Positions 1-8,921 of a DNA stretch of 64,000 nucleotides are shown piece by piece. This DNA is from Chryseobacterium binzhouense. GTDB lineage: Bacteria > Bacteroidota > Bacteroidia > Flavobacteriales > Weeksellaceae. Made by a program: the position numbers and the translations under genes. The stretch's first letter is position 1; every line of letters begins with the position of its first letter. The stretch is taken from assembly GCF_007474545.1 (NCBI RefSeq), contig NZ_VKOG01000001.1, positions 310,001 through 374,000 on the forward strand. Reading direction: 5' to 3'. The notes below the pieces were generated by a model. It was given only the letters and a program-made list of their open reading frames with translations, searched no databases and had not been told where the DNA came from.

Positions 1-182
1 ATCAAAACGGTTCTCCAGAACTGTCCGCTGGTAAATTTATTTTCGTTATTCCATTCATAAATCACTTTTGTAATAGCGGCAATCACCAGAGAAACTACAA
101 AAAGTATAACCAAAATAAGCCCTATAATCATTACAAGAAAAGCTTCAAGACCACCAACTTCAAGGATTGTTAAATTTTTCAT
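1..182 (-). CDS. Small membrane protein, C-terminus cut by window edge
   Basis: The reading frame starts at an ATG at 182 on the minus strand and runs off the left edge, giving about 60 residues that begin MKNLTILEVGGLEAF. Residues about 14-39 form one strongly hydrophobic helix, followed by a polar stretch (YEWNNENKFTSGQFWR). The start overlaps the stop codon of the upstream Lgt-like gene (ATGA), so the two are probably co-translated. I do not recognise the family; only the N-terminal part is visible. Confidence 0.6.
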   Translation of the reverse strand, partial: MKNLTILEVGGLEAFLVMIIGLILVILFVVSLVIAAITKVIYEWNNENKFTSGQFWRTVL

Positions 183-940
183 GATGTGATATTTTCAGGT
201 GAAGTTAAAGAATTTATTTTTCTCAGTTTCAAGAAATAATAAAAAATGACACAAAGACAGGTAATCTGAATTGTTCCTAAATTTCCGACAATTTCTATTT
301 TCGGTTTTATAAAATCCAGCATAAACCTAAAGCTGAAATAACTCAACATAAATATCTGAAAAACAAAACCTGACGGATATATTTTTTTATCCTGAATAGT
401 TTTTAAAATAATCCATAAGACTATAAGAAAAGTAATTTCGTAAAGCGCAACAGGATGCCGAAGATATTCATCTCCTAAATGCATTCCGAAAATAAAATCT
501 GTAGGAATTCCATACGTTTCTTCGTGAATTCCTGTCAGAAAACATCCGATTCTACCAATAATCATTGCGAGGATTAATGGAAAAACAATCAGATCTCCTG
601 TGCTTTCTTTATGACCGACAATTTTTTTTGCCCATTCTACACCGATTAAACCAAAAGCCAGTCCGCCGACGATGGTATTGTTTGTCCAGAATCTTTTAAA
701 ATCAAAATCATTAAAAAATACATACGGATTTTCTAAATTCCCTATAAGCTTTGAACCCAATAATGCTCCTGCCGTAGCTCCGATTAAAACCGCAGCAGAG
801 ATGTTGAATGACAGTTTTTCTTTTGATTTCCGTTTTAAATAAAAATAATACCGCATTCCGATGAAAACCCCAATCGTTTCAAGAACAGGATGTGCAAGGA
901 TTGTATGACCAAAAATCTGAAAAGTAACAGGAAAATCCAT
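179..940 (-). CDS. Prolipoprotein diacylglyceryl transferase (Lgt) family protein, divergent
   Basis: This is a multi-pass membrane protein with several hydrophobic helices. It carries an Lgt-like core: a GGLAFGLIG segment, then GRIGCFLTG followed downstream by HPVALYE. Canonical Lgt moves diacylglycerol from phosphatidylglycerol to the lipobox cysteine of prolipoproteins. Here the usual GRIGNFxNGE is altered to GRIGCFLTGIHEE and the HGGL motif is VGGL, so it may be a paralogue with a different role. I chose the ATG at 940 (MDFPVTFQIFGH), where the family-like part begins. In-frame ATGs also exist at 1009 and 1084, and the last would leave only three bases before the divergent guaC. A CAAAAATA (-7 box, minus strand) at 946-953 is consistent with the short start. 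Confidence 0.65.
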   Translation of the reverse strand: MDFPVTFQIFGHTILAHPVLETIGVFIGMRYYFYLKRKSKEKLSFNISAAVLIGATAGALLGSKLIGNLENPYVFFNDFDFKRFWTNNTIVGGLAFGLIGVEWAKKIVGHKESTGDLIVFPLILAMIIGRIGCFLTGIHEETYGIPTDFIFGMHLGDEYLRHPVALYEITFLIVLWIILKTIQDKKIYPSGFVFQIFMLSYFSFRFMLDFIKPKIEIVGNLGTIQITCLCVIFYYFLKLRKINSLTSPENITS

Positions 941-1087
941 GAAATCAAAAATAGGATATTTCAAAAGATGATGACACCAATTATAAGAATTAAATTCTAA
1001 ATCACTCATAAATATTCTATAAAATCCTCTCCTTTCGATGTTTCTAAAAATCTTTTCCATACTTTTATTTAAAATATCTTCCAAATT

Positions 1088-2128
1088 ATGAGAATAGAAT
1101 ATGATATAAAGCTGGGCTTTAAAGATGTAATGTTTCGTCCTAAACGTTCAACCTTAAAATCGCGCTCCGAGGTTAACTTAGAAAGAGAATTCACATTCCT
1201 CCACACTCAGAAAAAATGGAAAGGCACTCCTATTATCGCAGCCAATATGGATACGGTAGGAACTTTCGAAATGGCAGTTGAACTCGCAAAAGACAAAATA
1301 ATTACTGCTGTACACAAACATTACTCTGTAACAGAATGGGCTGATTTCCTGCAGGATAAGAATGATGAAATCTATCAGTACATCGCATTGAGCACCGGAA
1401 CCGGAACAGCAGATGAAGAAAAAATAAAAACCATTCTCACGCAACATCCAAAAATTGAGTTTCTCTGCATAGATGTCGCCAATGGTTATTCTGAGCATTT
1501 CGTACAGTTTGTGAAGAAAGCCAGACAGAATTTTCCTGATAAGATTATCATTGCAGGGAATGTAGTAACAGGCGAAATGGTAGAAGAGTTACTTTTAGTT
1601 GGTGCCGATATTATTAAAGTCGGAATCGGCCCAGGTTCGGTCTGTACGACAAGAGTAAAAACCGGTGTTGGTTATCCTCAACTTTCAGCCATTATAGAAT
1701 GTTCTGATGCCGCTCACGGATTGAAAGGGCACATTATTGCAGACGGAGGATGTAAAGTTCCGGGAGATGTGGCAAAAGCTTTTGGCGGAGGTGCAGATTT
1801 TGTGATGCTCGGCGGAATGTTTGCCGGTCACGATGAAAGCGGTGGTGAAATGGTGGAAGAAAACGGAAAAAAATATAAGCTCTTCTACGGAATGAGTTCT
1901 AAAACAGCAATGGATAAACATTCCGGAGGTGTGGCAGAATACAGAGCTTCCGAAGGAAAAACGGTGAAAGTAGAATATAAAGGTCCGGTTGCGGAAACGG
2001 TAAAAGATATTTTAGGCGGCGTACGTTCTACCTGTACTTATGTTGGTGCTTCCACACTGAAGGAATTGTCAAAAAGAACTACTTTTATACGAGTTCAGGA
2101 ACAGGAAAACCAGGTCTTTAAGGATTAA
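1088..2128 (+). CDS. guaC: GMP reductase
   Basis: GuaC reduces GMP to IMP with NADPH, releasing ammonia, and so returns guanine nucleotides to the adenine pool. The 346 residues match the E. coli-type length. The N-terminus [18 protein letters not shown] is typical of the family and fixes the start. The IMPDH/GMPR barrel loop [20 protein letters not shown] carries the catalytic cysteine, and there is an IADGGCK phosphate-binding segment. It is divergent from the Lgt-like gene, and a stem-loop terminator follows it, so it is probably monocistronic. Confidence 0.95.
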   Translation: MRIEYDIKLGFKDVMFRPKRSTLKSRSEVNLEREFTFLHTQKKWKGTPIIAANMDTVGTFEMAVELAKDKIITAVHKHYSVTEWADFLQDKNDEIYQYIALSTGTGTADEEKIKTILTQHPKIEFLCIDVANGYSEHFVQFVKKARQNFPDKIIIAGNVVTGEMVEELLLVGADIIKVGIGPGSVCTTRVKTGVGYPQLSAIIECSDAAHGLKGHIIADGGCKVPGDVAKAFGGGADFVMLGGMFAGHDESGGEMVEENGKKYKLFYGMSSKTAMDKHSGGVAEYRASEGKTVKVEYKGPVAETVKDILGGVRSTCTYVGASTLKELSKRTTFIRVQEQENQVFKD

Positions 2129-2159
2129 TTTCATCTAAGTGTAATTGATATAAATATCA

Positions 2160-2212
2160 ATCCTCATTAATAAAGAATTCTTTTATTCTAAATTAATGAG
2201 GGTTTTATTTTT
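2160..2212 (+). terminator. Terminator of guaC
   Basis: The arms CCTCATTAAT (2162-2171) and ATTAATGAGG (2192-2201) pair perfectly, with an inner AGAAT/ATTCT pairing, and are followed by a T-rich run. Confidence 0.75.
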
Positions 2213-2394
2213 ATTTATTTCCCATTTTTTTTCATTAAAAATTTTTAATAAACAATGAAAAATTTTAATTGTTAGCTTTCATAACATCATATATTTCATA
2301 TTAACACAATAATAAACATTTATAGATGCGTATTATGCTTGTAGATTTTTATCTACAAACAGCTTATTATCAGCAAATTAATTAAAATTTAATT

Positions 2395-2402
2395 TAACTT
2401 TG
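2395..2402 (+). promoter_or_regulatory. -7 promoter box TAACTTTG
   Basis: Exact match to the Bacteroidota TAnnTTTG box, about 50 bases before the TTG start at 2453. No clear -33 TTTG is seen. Confidence 0.5.
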
Positions 2403-2452
2403 CTGAATTAAAGGCTATTCCAATCAACAATTTTATCTCACATATTGATAAT

Positions 2453-3118
2453 TTGATATTAAACCCAATTTTTTCACAAAGAAAATATTGGAAAATTTTA
2501 TTGTTGCCTTTTTTGTTATTTTATGTGAAATCTTATTCACAAGAAAACGACAGTTTGAGCGAACGCTCTTCTAATACAATTTTTTTGAAGGGAGAAGCAG
2601 CAATTTACTCATCTGATGATAATTTTAATTATCAGATTGCTGAAAGATCTATTGTAATCAAAGGTAATTCGATACAATACACAAAAAACTCAGGGAAATC
2701 ATTAATAATAATTGCCAGTTCTTCTGACTATGTAAGCACAAGTAGGGATTTAAAAAACAATAAAAAAAATTTAGTTAAGAGAATTAAAAATGATGATATA
2801 AAATCAAAAAAAATAATTGATGAATACCAATCAAAACTAAAGTATCATATCATCAGAAAATTTGAAAATCACCACTCAGAAGAAAGATTTTCAAATCTAA
2901 AAAATCAAACATTATATTATTTACTTCCTGAATCTGGTTTGAAGAAAAAAATAAAAAAAGCTTGTTTAAGTTTTTTAACTTTCTTCTCTTATTTGTCATG
3001 TTTGTTTTTGCTTGTGCTGTTATCCGATTGGTACAACAAACAATTCATAGATTATCATTATTCAAGAGTTTTTAATATAAGACCGCCTCCATCTTTGTTG
3101 AGTTTTATCAAATTCTAA
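2453..3118 (+). CDS. Hypothetical exported membrane-anchored protein
   Basis: The 221-residue protein has an N-terminal hydrophobic segment ending in VKSYSQEN, like a flavobacterial signal peptide, a Lys/Ser-rich middle, and a strong transmembrane helix near the C-terminus (LSFLTFFSYLSCLFLLVLL, about residues 173-192). No in-frame ATG lies before the signal peptide, so a TTG start at 2453 is used; a TAACTTTG box upstream supports it. The gene is very AT-rich. It precedes a large lectin-like secreted protein on the same strand and may serve it. I do not recognise the family. Confidence 0.6.
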   Translation: MILNPIFSQRKYWKILLLPFLLFYVKSYSQENDSLSERSSNTIFLKGEAAIYSSDDNFNYQIAERSIVIKGNSIQYTKNSGKSLIIIASSSDYVSTSRDLKNNKKNLVKRIKNDDIKSKKIIDEYQSKLKYHIIRKFENHHSEERFSNLKNQTLYYLLPESGLKKKIKKACLSFLTFFSYLSCLFLLVLLSDWYNKQFIDYHYSRVFNIRPPPSLLSFIKF

Positions 3119-3165
3119 TCTATTAATTAGTTGAATACTCGTTTTTATTCAACGAATATATGGTA

Positions 3166-3198
3166 TTTGATAAACAATGGGTTTGATAAGTATATTTG
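3166..3198 (+). promoter_or_regulatory. Promoter for the lectin/DUF11 protein
   Basis: TTTG at 3166-3169, a 21-base spacer and TATATTTG at 3191-3198 fit the Bacteroidota -33/-7 consensus. The leader would be about 80 bases. Confidence 0.6.
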
Positions 3199-3283
3199 AA
3201 ATTGATTCTTACACCGTTGATAATTACTATTACAAAATCTTTCAGCAGTTTACAATCAACATCTTTAACACAAATAATATAAA

Positions 3284-6121
3284 ATGGTAAAAAATAATAA
3301 TTTTTTTAAGTTATTCACTATGCTTTTAATTATACTTGGAAGCTGTAGTGAAATACAAGCTCAATTGTATGGAAGTTTTCCATACAGTGAAAGTTTTACG
3401 TCTGGAAGTCAGCCAAGTGAAATAACCCTTATGACACCTCAAACCGGAATAAACTCTACAACATTTACTACCAATGGTATGCGTCTTACATCAGCAGTAA
3501 ACAATCAGTTTGGTGCAGTATATATTAATAATAAACAATTCTCTTCTCTGAACGGTATCAAAATAGAGTTTGAATACGGAATGTATGGTGGTACAGGTGC
3601 AGATGGATTATCAGTATTTTTGTTTGACGCATCAGTTGCTTCACCTGTAGTTGGTGCAAACGGAGCGGGTTTAGGCTATGGGTACAACAGGGCTCATAAT
3701 ACCTTTGCTTCAAACAGGCAAACGGGACTTTCCGGAGCTTATTTAGGAATAGGTATTGATGCTTTTGGTAACTTCAAAAGACAAGTTTATCAGGGTGATC
3801 AAAGAAGCAATGGTGTAAGAGCTACTTTTGCACAAAATGGCAGCCAGGTGACACTTAGAGGAAAGAGAGGAACACTGAATCTTTCGAATGGTTTGGGATT
3901 GGGCTATACTGGATATCCCACTCTAATCACACAATCAACACTTGCTTCTGCGGGAATAGCATCTGCTACTATCAATCCGGCTACGGGTGCTTATACTACC
4001 GGAGTAGGTTTACCAGCTAATTTTAATCTAAGAACAACTACATTCACTACAAATCCGGCTAATGCTGATTATAGAAAAGCGTTTATTGAACTAATTCCAA
4101 ATGCCTTAGGCGGATTTAATGTTACGGTAAAAATACAACACGGATCTACAGTATCTACAGTGATTAACAATTACTGGTATAGAACTTCGTATGTGTATAA
4201 TGAAAACGCAAACCCTGTTTCAACTGATTTTAATACTTCAGATGTGCAGGGCGCTGACGCAACTTACACCTTAGATACAAGTCCGCCGGCAAACTTTAGA
4301 ATTGGTTTCGGAGCTTCTAATGGCGGACTGAATGACATTCATCTTATCCGTGGACTGAAAGTTACCCTTCCTTATTCTGCAGTTTCCAGTGATGACTCTT
4401 TTTCTACGTGCAAAAACTCTTCTGCAACGATAGCCCCTTTAACAAATGATATAGCGTATTCCGGACCCATAACAGGGACACCAACTTCTTCATCCTCTAA
4501 TATAGATGCTAATTCATTTCAGTTTATTGATGTAGCGGGAACACCTCAAGGAATTTCCTATACTCAGAGCGGTGTAGGTACTTGGACCTATTCTGCATCT
4601 ACTAAGCTGGTTACTTTTTCGCCGGCGACGGGATACACAGGTACGGCAACTATCAGATATAATATCAAAGGTCTTACTGCTCCATACAATGATGACGGCT
4701 ATCGCAGTGAGCCTTCAACTATTACAGCTACCGTAAATAATTGCTTTGGCTGTACATCTAAATTATATCTTTCTCAGGCAAATTCGCTTTATGAAGTTGT
4801 TACATCAAGCAATCCACTTACTTATCCTCTCATAGGCACAGCATCTGTAAATTACAATTCTACAGCGATAAATCCTTTGAATGGTGTTATGTACGGAATT
4901 CAGACTCCTACGTCTAATGTTCTGGTAGCCATCAATGCAGACGGAACATCTGTTAATTTGGGAGCAGTAAGCGGTTTACCTACAGGAGTAACATTTAATT
5001 CCGGAGAAATTGATAATCTTGGAAATTATTATGTAAAAGTAAATACCAATAATAATCAGATTTACAGAATCAACCTTTCCACTTTAACTGCTACATTAAT
5101 AACATTAAATACAAGTGTAAATTTACCCGATATGGCATTTAATATTACAAATGGTTTATTGTATGGGGTAAACTCTACCAACGGGCAGCTTGTATCCGTA
5201 AATCCATCTACAGGAGCCGTTGTTGGAATAGGCATTACTCCGGGAGCAGTAAATTTTGGGGCTATGTTTGCTTCCAGCACAGGTGAGATGTACGGAGCTG
5301 ATAATGCAGGAGGCTTTTATCAGTTTAATCTTACCACCGGACAGAGAGTATTGATTTCTAATTCTCCTGCAAGTAACGGAAATGATGGTGCACATTGTGT
5401 AACAGCTCCAATCAGCTTCGGTTCAAATTTATCTGTAACTAAAACAGACGGAAAAACCGAATATATTCCGGGAACTACAAATACCTATACCATTGTTGTA
5501 AGCAATTCAGGGCCGTTTGGTGTACTCAACGCAACGGTAAGTGATCCCGTTCCTGCAGGAATTCCTGCCGCAAACGTTTCTTATACAGCTGTAGCATCAT
5601 CAGGAAGCACAACCAGTATTGTAGGAACACAGGTGGGAGCTATCAACGATTTGGTTTCAGTTCCGGTAAATGGTACAATTACCTATACCGTAAATATCAA
5701 TGTGCCTCTTACTTTTACGGGTAACCTTGTAAACATCGTTACAGTAACACCTCCTGCAAACTCTACAGATTCTAATCTTGCAGACAATACGGCTACAGAT
5801 ACAGATAGCAATGGTGTCTGTTATAAACCCGCCGTTACCGATGGTAATACTTACCCTACTCAACATGGTATTACAGCACTTTCAAGAGCGGGTAATGACA
5901 ACAGCAACTGGCCAATGGTAAGACAGAGCGGATGGACTGCTTTAGAAGCAAAAACAAAAGGATTTGTCATCAACAGAATTGCAACAACAGCAGCCGTAAA
6001 TGCAATCCCAAATCCTGTAGAAGGAATGATTGTGTTTGACATACAGGCAGACTGTTTGAAAATTAATACAACCGGTACATCTGCAGGCTGGAAATGTATA
6101 AATACTCAGACGTGTCCTTAA
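3284..6121 (+). CDS. Large secreted protein: L-type lectin-like, DUF6923-like and DUF11 domains
   Basis: A 945-residue exported protein. The signal segment ends LGSCSEIQAQ, so either lipoprotein processing at the Cys or signal peptidase I cleavage after AQA is possible. Domains by eye: an L-type lectin-like beta sandwich at about 25-365 (FEYGMYGGTGADGLSVFLFD is the metal/carbohydrate-loop-like stretch); a linker with a cadherin-like, Ser/Thr-rich segment at about 370-485; a YncE/DUF6923-like segment at about 490-710 (LYLSQANSLYEVV, INPLNGVMYGI); and a DUF11 repeat at about 715-845 (NTYTIVVSNSGPFGVLNATVSD). The C-terminus has a GMIVFD...CLKIN...GWKC motif shared in outline with the next gene. 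A surface adhesin or sheath role is inferred. No classical T9SS tail is obvious. Confidence 0.8.
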   Translation: MVKNNNFFKLFTMLLIILGSCSEIQAQLYGSFPYSESFTSGSQPSEITLMTPQTGINSTTFTTNGMRLTSAVNNQFGAVYINNKQFSSLNGIKIEFEYGMYGGTGADGLSVFLFDASVASPVVGANGAGLGYGYNRAHNTFASNRQTGLSGAYLGIGIDAFGNFKRQVYQGDQRSNGVRATFAQNGSQVTLRGKRGTLNLSNGLGLGYTGYPTLITQSTLASAGIASATINPATGAYTTGVGLPANFNLRTTTFTTNPANADYRKAFIELIPNALGGFNVTVKIQHGSTVSTVINNYWYRTSYVYNENANPVSTDFNTSDVQGADATYTLDTSPPANFRIGFGASNGGLNDIHLIRGLKVTLPYSAVSSDDSFSTCKNSSATIAPLTNDIAYSGPITGTPTSSSSNIDANSFQFIDVAGTPQGISYTQSGVGTWTYSASTKLVTFSPATGYTGTATIRYNIKGLTAPYNDDGYRSEPSTITATVNNCFGCTSKLYLSQANSLYEVVTSSNPLTYPLIGTASVNYNSTAINPLNGVMYGIQTPTSNVLVAINADGTSVNLGAVSGLPTGVTFNSGEIDNLGNYYVKVNTNNNQIYRINLSTLTATLITLNTSVNLPDMAFNITNGLLYGVNSTNGQLVSVNPSTGAVVGIGITPGAVNFGAMFASSTGEMYGADNAGGFYQFNLTTGQRVLISNSPASNGNDGAHCVTAPISFGSNLSVTKTDGKTEYIPGTTNTYTIVVSNSGPFGVLNATVSDPVPAGIPAANVSYTAVASSGSTTSIVGTQVGAINDLVSVPVNGTITYTVNINVPLTFTGNLVNIVTVTPPANSTDSNLADNTATDTDSNGVCYKPAVTDGNTYPTQHGITALSRAGNDNSNWPMVRQSGWTALEAKTKGFVINRIATTAAVNAIPNPVEGMIVFDIQADCLKINTTGTSAGWKCINTQTCP

Positions 6122-6185
6122 AAATTATAGTTGATGGCTGTAGTATACTCAAGCTTTGCTAAAGTTTAATTTAAAAAAAATTACA

Positions 6186-6725
6186 ATGAAAAAAATAATC
6201 ATCATAATAACCATACTTATTGCTAATCTGGCATTTTCCCAAATAGCAATTGGTAAAGCTGCAATAAGCACACTGGCTGACAATGTAACTCCTAATCCTA
6301 ATATTTCATTAGAATTCGGAACGGGTAATAAAGGAATTATTTTACCTTGGGTAACCTCTGCTGCAGGAGTAACTTCAGCAGTTCCGGGAACGATAATTTT
6401 CGACACTACAGATTATAAAATAAAAGTGAAACTAGCCGCTTCATGGAAAGATCTGACAATAGATACAAACGGAGCAGCAGATACATCACTGCAGAATAGT
6501 CTCACAGATCAAAACACAGCGAAAACGGTGATAGGATCGAACGCAGGTACAGATAATACGCCGGGTATTTTAGTCCTTACAGATACGGATAAAGCCATGA
6601 TACTTCCTAAAATGGCAAGTCCTCATCTTAATATCAAAAACCCGGCTCCGGGAATGATGGCTTACGATACTTCAACGAAGCAGCTTGCTGTTTTCAACGG
6701 AACTGTCTGGAGTTTTTGGAAATAG
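6186..6725 (+). CDS. Small secreted protein sharing the GMxxxD/W C-terminal motif
   Basis: The 179-residue protein starts at the ATG at 6186, giving a clean signal peptide (MKKIIIIITILIANLAFSQ). An in-frame TTG at 6156 is less likely. It contains two copies of a motif in which a Pro-Gly or Gly-Met pair precedes a Asp-Thr: GTIIFDTTDYKIKV with SWKDL, and GMMAYDTSTKQLAV with GTVWSFW at the extreme C-terminus. The same motif closes the large protein upstream, which suggests a shared assembly or surface function. It lies 64 bases after that gene, likely in the same transcript, and ends at a strong terminator. Function unknown. Confidence 0.75.
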   Translation: MKKIIIIITILIANLAFSQIAIGKAAISTLADNVTPNPNISLEFGTGNKGIILPWVTSAAGVTSAVPGTIIFDTTDYKIKVKLAASWKDLTIDTNGAADTSLQNSLTDQNTAKTVIGSNAGTDNTPGILVLTDTDKAMILPKMASPHLNIKNPAPGMMAYDTSTKQLAVFNGTVWSFWK

Positions 6726-6762
6726 AATTATTGTATACTTAATTATTCCAATTCCGAGTAAC

Positions 6763-6797
6763 AAAAACCCTTTCATAGCAGCTATGAAAGGGTTTTT
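6763..6797. terminator. Bidirectional terminator
   Basis: A near-perfect inverted repeat (AAAAACCCTTTCATAGC, one base, then its complement) sits between convergent genes, with A and T runs on either side so that it works both ways. Confidence 0.9.
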
Positions 6798-6817
6798 ATA
6801 TTAATTTAAATTTACTT

Positions 6818-7561
6818 TTAAGTCAGCATTCCACCGTCCACGTTCAGAACCTGTCCGGAAATATAAGAAGACATTTCGCTTCCTAAAAAAACACATGCAT
6901 TAGCTACATCTTCAGGCTGTCCTCCTCTTTTCAAAGGAATTCCGTCTCTCCATCCCTGAACTGTTTTTTCGTCTAAAGCTGCCGTCATTTCAGTTTCAAT
7001 AAATCCCGGAGCAATAGCATTACAACGAATGTTTCTGGATCCTAATTCAAGCGCAATAGATTTGGTAAATCCAATAACACCTGCCTTAGAAGCTGCATAG
7101 TTTGCCTGTCCTGCATTTCCTTTTACTCCCACTACAGAAGTCATATTGATGATAGAACCAGATTTTACCTTCATCATTGGCTTGATTACCGCTTTGGTAA
7201 GGTTGAATACAGAATCCAGATTTACTTTGATAATTGTATCCCAATCATCTTTTGACATTCTCATCAGAAGATTATCTTTTGTAATTCCGGCGTTATTCAC
7301 CAAAATATCAATTTTTCCAAATTCAGCCATTACCTCATCAACCAATTTCTGAGCCGCATCAAAATCTGAAGCATCAGACTGATAACCTTTAATTTGAGTT
7401 ACAGAACTTAAAGCAGTTTCTAATTCTTTAGCTTTTTCTACAGAGCCAGCGTAAGTAAATGCTACTTTCGCTCCCTGTTGAGCAAAAATTTCTGCAATTC
7501 CTTTTCCGATTCCTCTTGTAGCTCCGGTAATTAGCGCTACTTTTCCTTCCAATAGTTTCAT
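6818..7561 (-). CDS. fabG: 3-oxoacyl-[acyl-carrier-protein] reductase
   Basis: FabG reduces 3-oxoacyl-ACP to 3-hydroxyacyl-ACP with NADPH in fatty-acid elongation. The 247-residue length is standard. It shows the short-chain dehydrogenase pattern: GATRGIGKG cofactor loop near residue 14, NNAG, a Ser in MTSVVG, and the YAASKAG catalytic Tyr/Lys, with a C-terminal GQVLNVDGGM typical of FabG. It has its own promoter upstream and a terminator behind it, so it is probably transcribed alone. Confidence 0.93.
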   Translation of the reverse strand: MKLLEGKVALITGATRGIGKGIAEIFAQQGAKVAFTYAGSVEKAKELETALSSVTQIKGYQSDASDFDAAQKLVDEVMAEFGKIDILVNNAGITKDNLLMRMSKDDWDTIIKVNLDSVFNLTKAVIKPMMKVKSGSIINMTSVVGVKGNAGQANYAASKAGVIGFTKSIALELGSRNIRCNAIAPGFIETEMTAALDEKTVQGWRDGIPLKRGGQPEDVANACVFLGSEMSSYISGQVLNVDGGMLT

Positions 7562-7617
7562 ATAATGATTATTTATTTTAAACTTAAATAATTTGTTTGG
7601 TGTAAATTATTAGTCTG

Positions 7618-7645
7618 CAAAGATATTATAATTTGCTGTCTGCAA
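7618..7645 (-). promoter_or_regulatory. fabG promoter
   Basis: On the minus strand, TATCTTTG (7618-7625) with a TTG (7643-7645) 17 bases further upstream. The leader would be about 50 bases. Confidence 0.55.
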
Positions 7646-7670
7646 TATATGCAAAGCACAATTTCTTTCT

Positions 7671-8348
7671 TTATTTCAGCGAATTATTCACAATCAGAAC
7701 AATTTCCCCTTTCAGAGTTTTACTTTTTGAAAATTCAATCAATTCATCAATTGTCCCACGCTTAGTTTCTTCAAATCTTTTCGAAATCTCCCGGCTTAAG
7801 CTGGCTTTGGTTTCAGCTCCGAAAAATTCTTTAATCTGCTCTAGAGTCGTATTAATCTTATGGGGACTTTCGTACAAAACAATCGTTTTTTTCTCTTCTG
7901 CTAATTGTTTCAGCTTGGTTTGCCGTCCTTTTTTCTGTGGTAGAAAACCTGCAAAAAGAAATTCGTTATTAGGCAGACCGGAAACTACCAAAGCAGGAAT
8001 TAAAGCTGTTGCTCCGGGAAGGCAGATCATCTCAATATTATGATCCGAACCTGCTTTTGCCAATAAATAACCCGGATCTGAAATTCCCGGTGTTCCTGCA
8101 TCAGTAATAATCGCAATGTTTTGTCCGTTCTTAAGATCAGCAATTACTTTTTCTGTAGCTTGATGTTCATTATGTAAATGATAGGATTTCAGAGGTTTAG
8201 CTATTTCAAAGTGTTTCAGGAGAATTCCCGAAGTTCGGGTATCTTCACAAAGAATATAATCTACTTCTTTAAGGATTTTTATTGCCCTGAAAGTCATATC
8301 ATCCAGATTTCCTACTGGAGTAGGTACAAAGTATAGGATTCCGCTCAT
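7671..8348 (-). CDS. rsmI: 16S rRNA (cytidine-1402-2'-O)-methyltransferase
   Basis: RsmI methylates the 2'-OH of C1402 of 16S rRNA in the decoding centre, using S-adenosylmethionine. The 225-residue protein is of the tetrapyrrole-methylase fold. It has the N-terminal LYFVPTPVGNLDDMTFRAI and CEDTRTSGILL motifs, the AIITDAGTPGISDPG loop, and the LPGATALIPALVVSGLP segment that mark RsmI. Its start overlaps the stop of the membrane protein gene upstream (TAATG), indicating one operon. Confidence 0.93.
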   Translation of the reverse strand: MSGILYFVPTPVGNLDDMTFRAIKILKEVDYILCEDTRTSGILLKHFEIAKPLKSYHLHNEHQATEKVIADLKNGQNIAIITDAGTPGISDPGYLLAKAGSDHNIEMICLPGATALIPALVVSGLPNNEFLFAGFLPQKKGRQTKLKQLAEEKKTIVLYESPHKINTTLEQIKEFFGAETKASLSREISKRFEETKRGTIDELIEFSKSKTLKGEIVLIVNNSLK

Positions 8349-8914
8349 TAATTTAAGTATTTGAATCCAAACAAACCTTTGTCATAAAGAACATTTACAG
8401 TGTCTCCATGCTTTATCTGAATTAAAATTTTTTGCTGGTTCAATTTTCTTTTTTTATCTATTTTCTCTATAAAATTATTCTGGATAATAAATTCCTGACT
8501 ATTCGTGTTATGTAATGAGACTATTTTATCATAATTAAACAGCTGATAAACAACATTTTCCTTATTAAGAGACTTCATTTGATTTAAAAACATAACATTT
8601 GTTGTTATGAAACCTCTGAAAAATGTATAAAAAAGAATAACAAATAAAAACCAACCCAATATTAACATTCCCATTTGCTCTTTACTTTTTTCAATTTTAA
8701 AAAAACCAAATAAGAGTATAAAAATACTAATTGCCAGATAAATTTTCCAGAAATAATTATTTTCAAAATATTTAATATCACTATCCAAATATTTATCTTT
8801 TACAAATGGTTTTTCAATAAAACTATAAATAGAAAGAACCAAAATTAAAATTATTGAAGTCAGAAGCTTGCTAATTGATATTTGATTTCCTAAAACATTG
8901 ATATTTCGATCCAT
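8348..8914 (-). CDS. Hypothetical multi-pass membrane protein
   Basis: The 188-residue protein has about four transmembrane helices: residues about 13-32, 52-69, 80-100 and a shorter one around 100-110. A basic, soluble C-terminal half follows (KKRKLNQQKILIQIKHGDTVNVLYDKG). It overlaps rsmI by one base and sits 7 bases after the acidic repeat gene, so the three form one transcript. It is AT-rich and not recognised; no catalytic motif is visible. Confidence 0.65.
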   Translation of the reverse strand: MDRNINVLGNQISISKLLTSIILILVLSIYSFIEKPFVKDKYLDSDIKYFENNYFWKIYLAISIFILLFGFFKIEKSKEQMGMLILGWFLFVILFYTFFRGFITTNVMFLNQMKSLNKENVVYQLFNYDKIVSLHNTNSQEFIIQNNFIEKIDKKRKLNQQKILIQIKHGDTVNVLYDKGLFGFKYLN

Positions 8915-8921
8915 GTAGATT

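Larger units (their letters stand above)
2129..2452. other. Intergenic region (324 b) with terminator, hairpin and promoter
   Basis: No gene is visible. The left part holds the guaC terminator. A perfect 8-bp hairpin (TTGTAGAT-tttt-ATCTACAA) lies at 2339-2358. A TAACTTTG -7 box lies at 2395-2402, upstream of the next gene. The rest is featureless AT-rich DNA. Confidence 0.6.

Noticed and set aside
5062-6042. Several minus-strand frames opposite the lectin/DUF11 protein
   Set aside because: They mirror a low-complexity Thr/Ser-rich coding sequence. No domain, start signal or promoter supports them.
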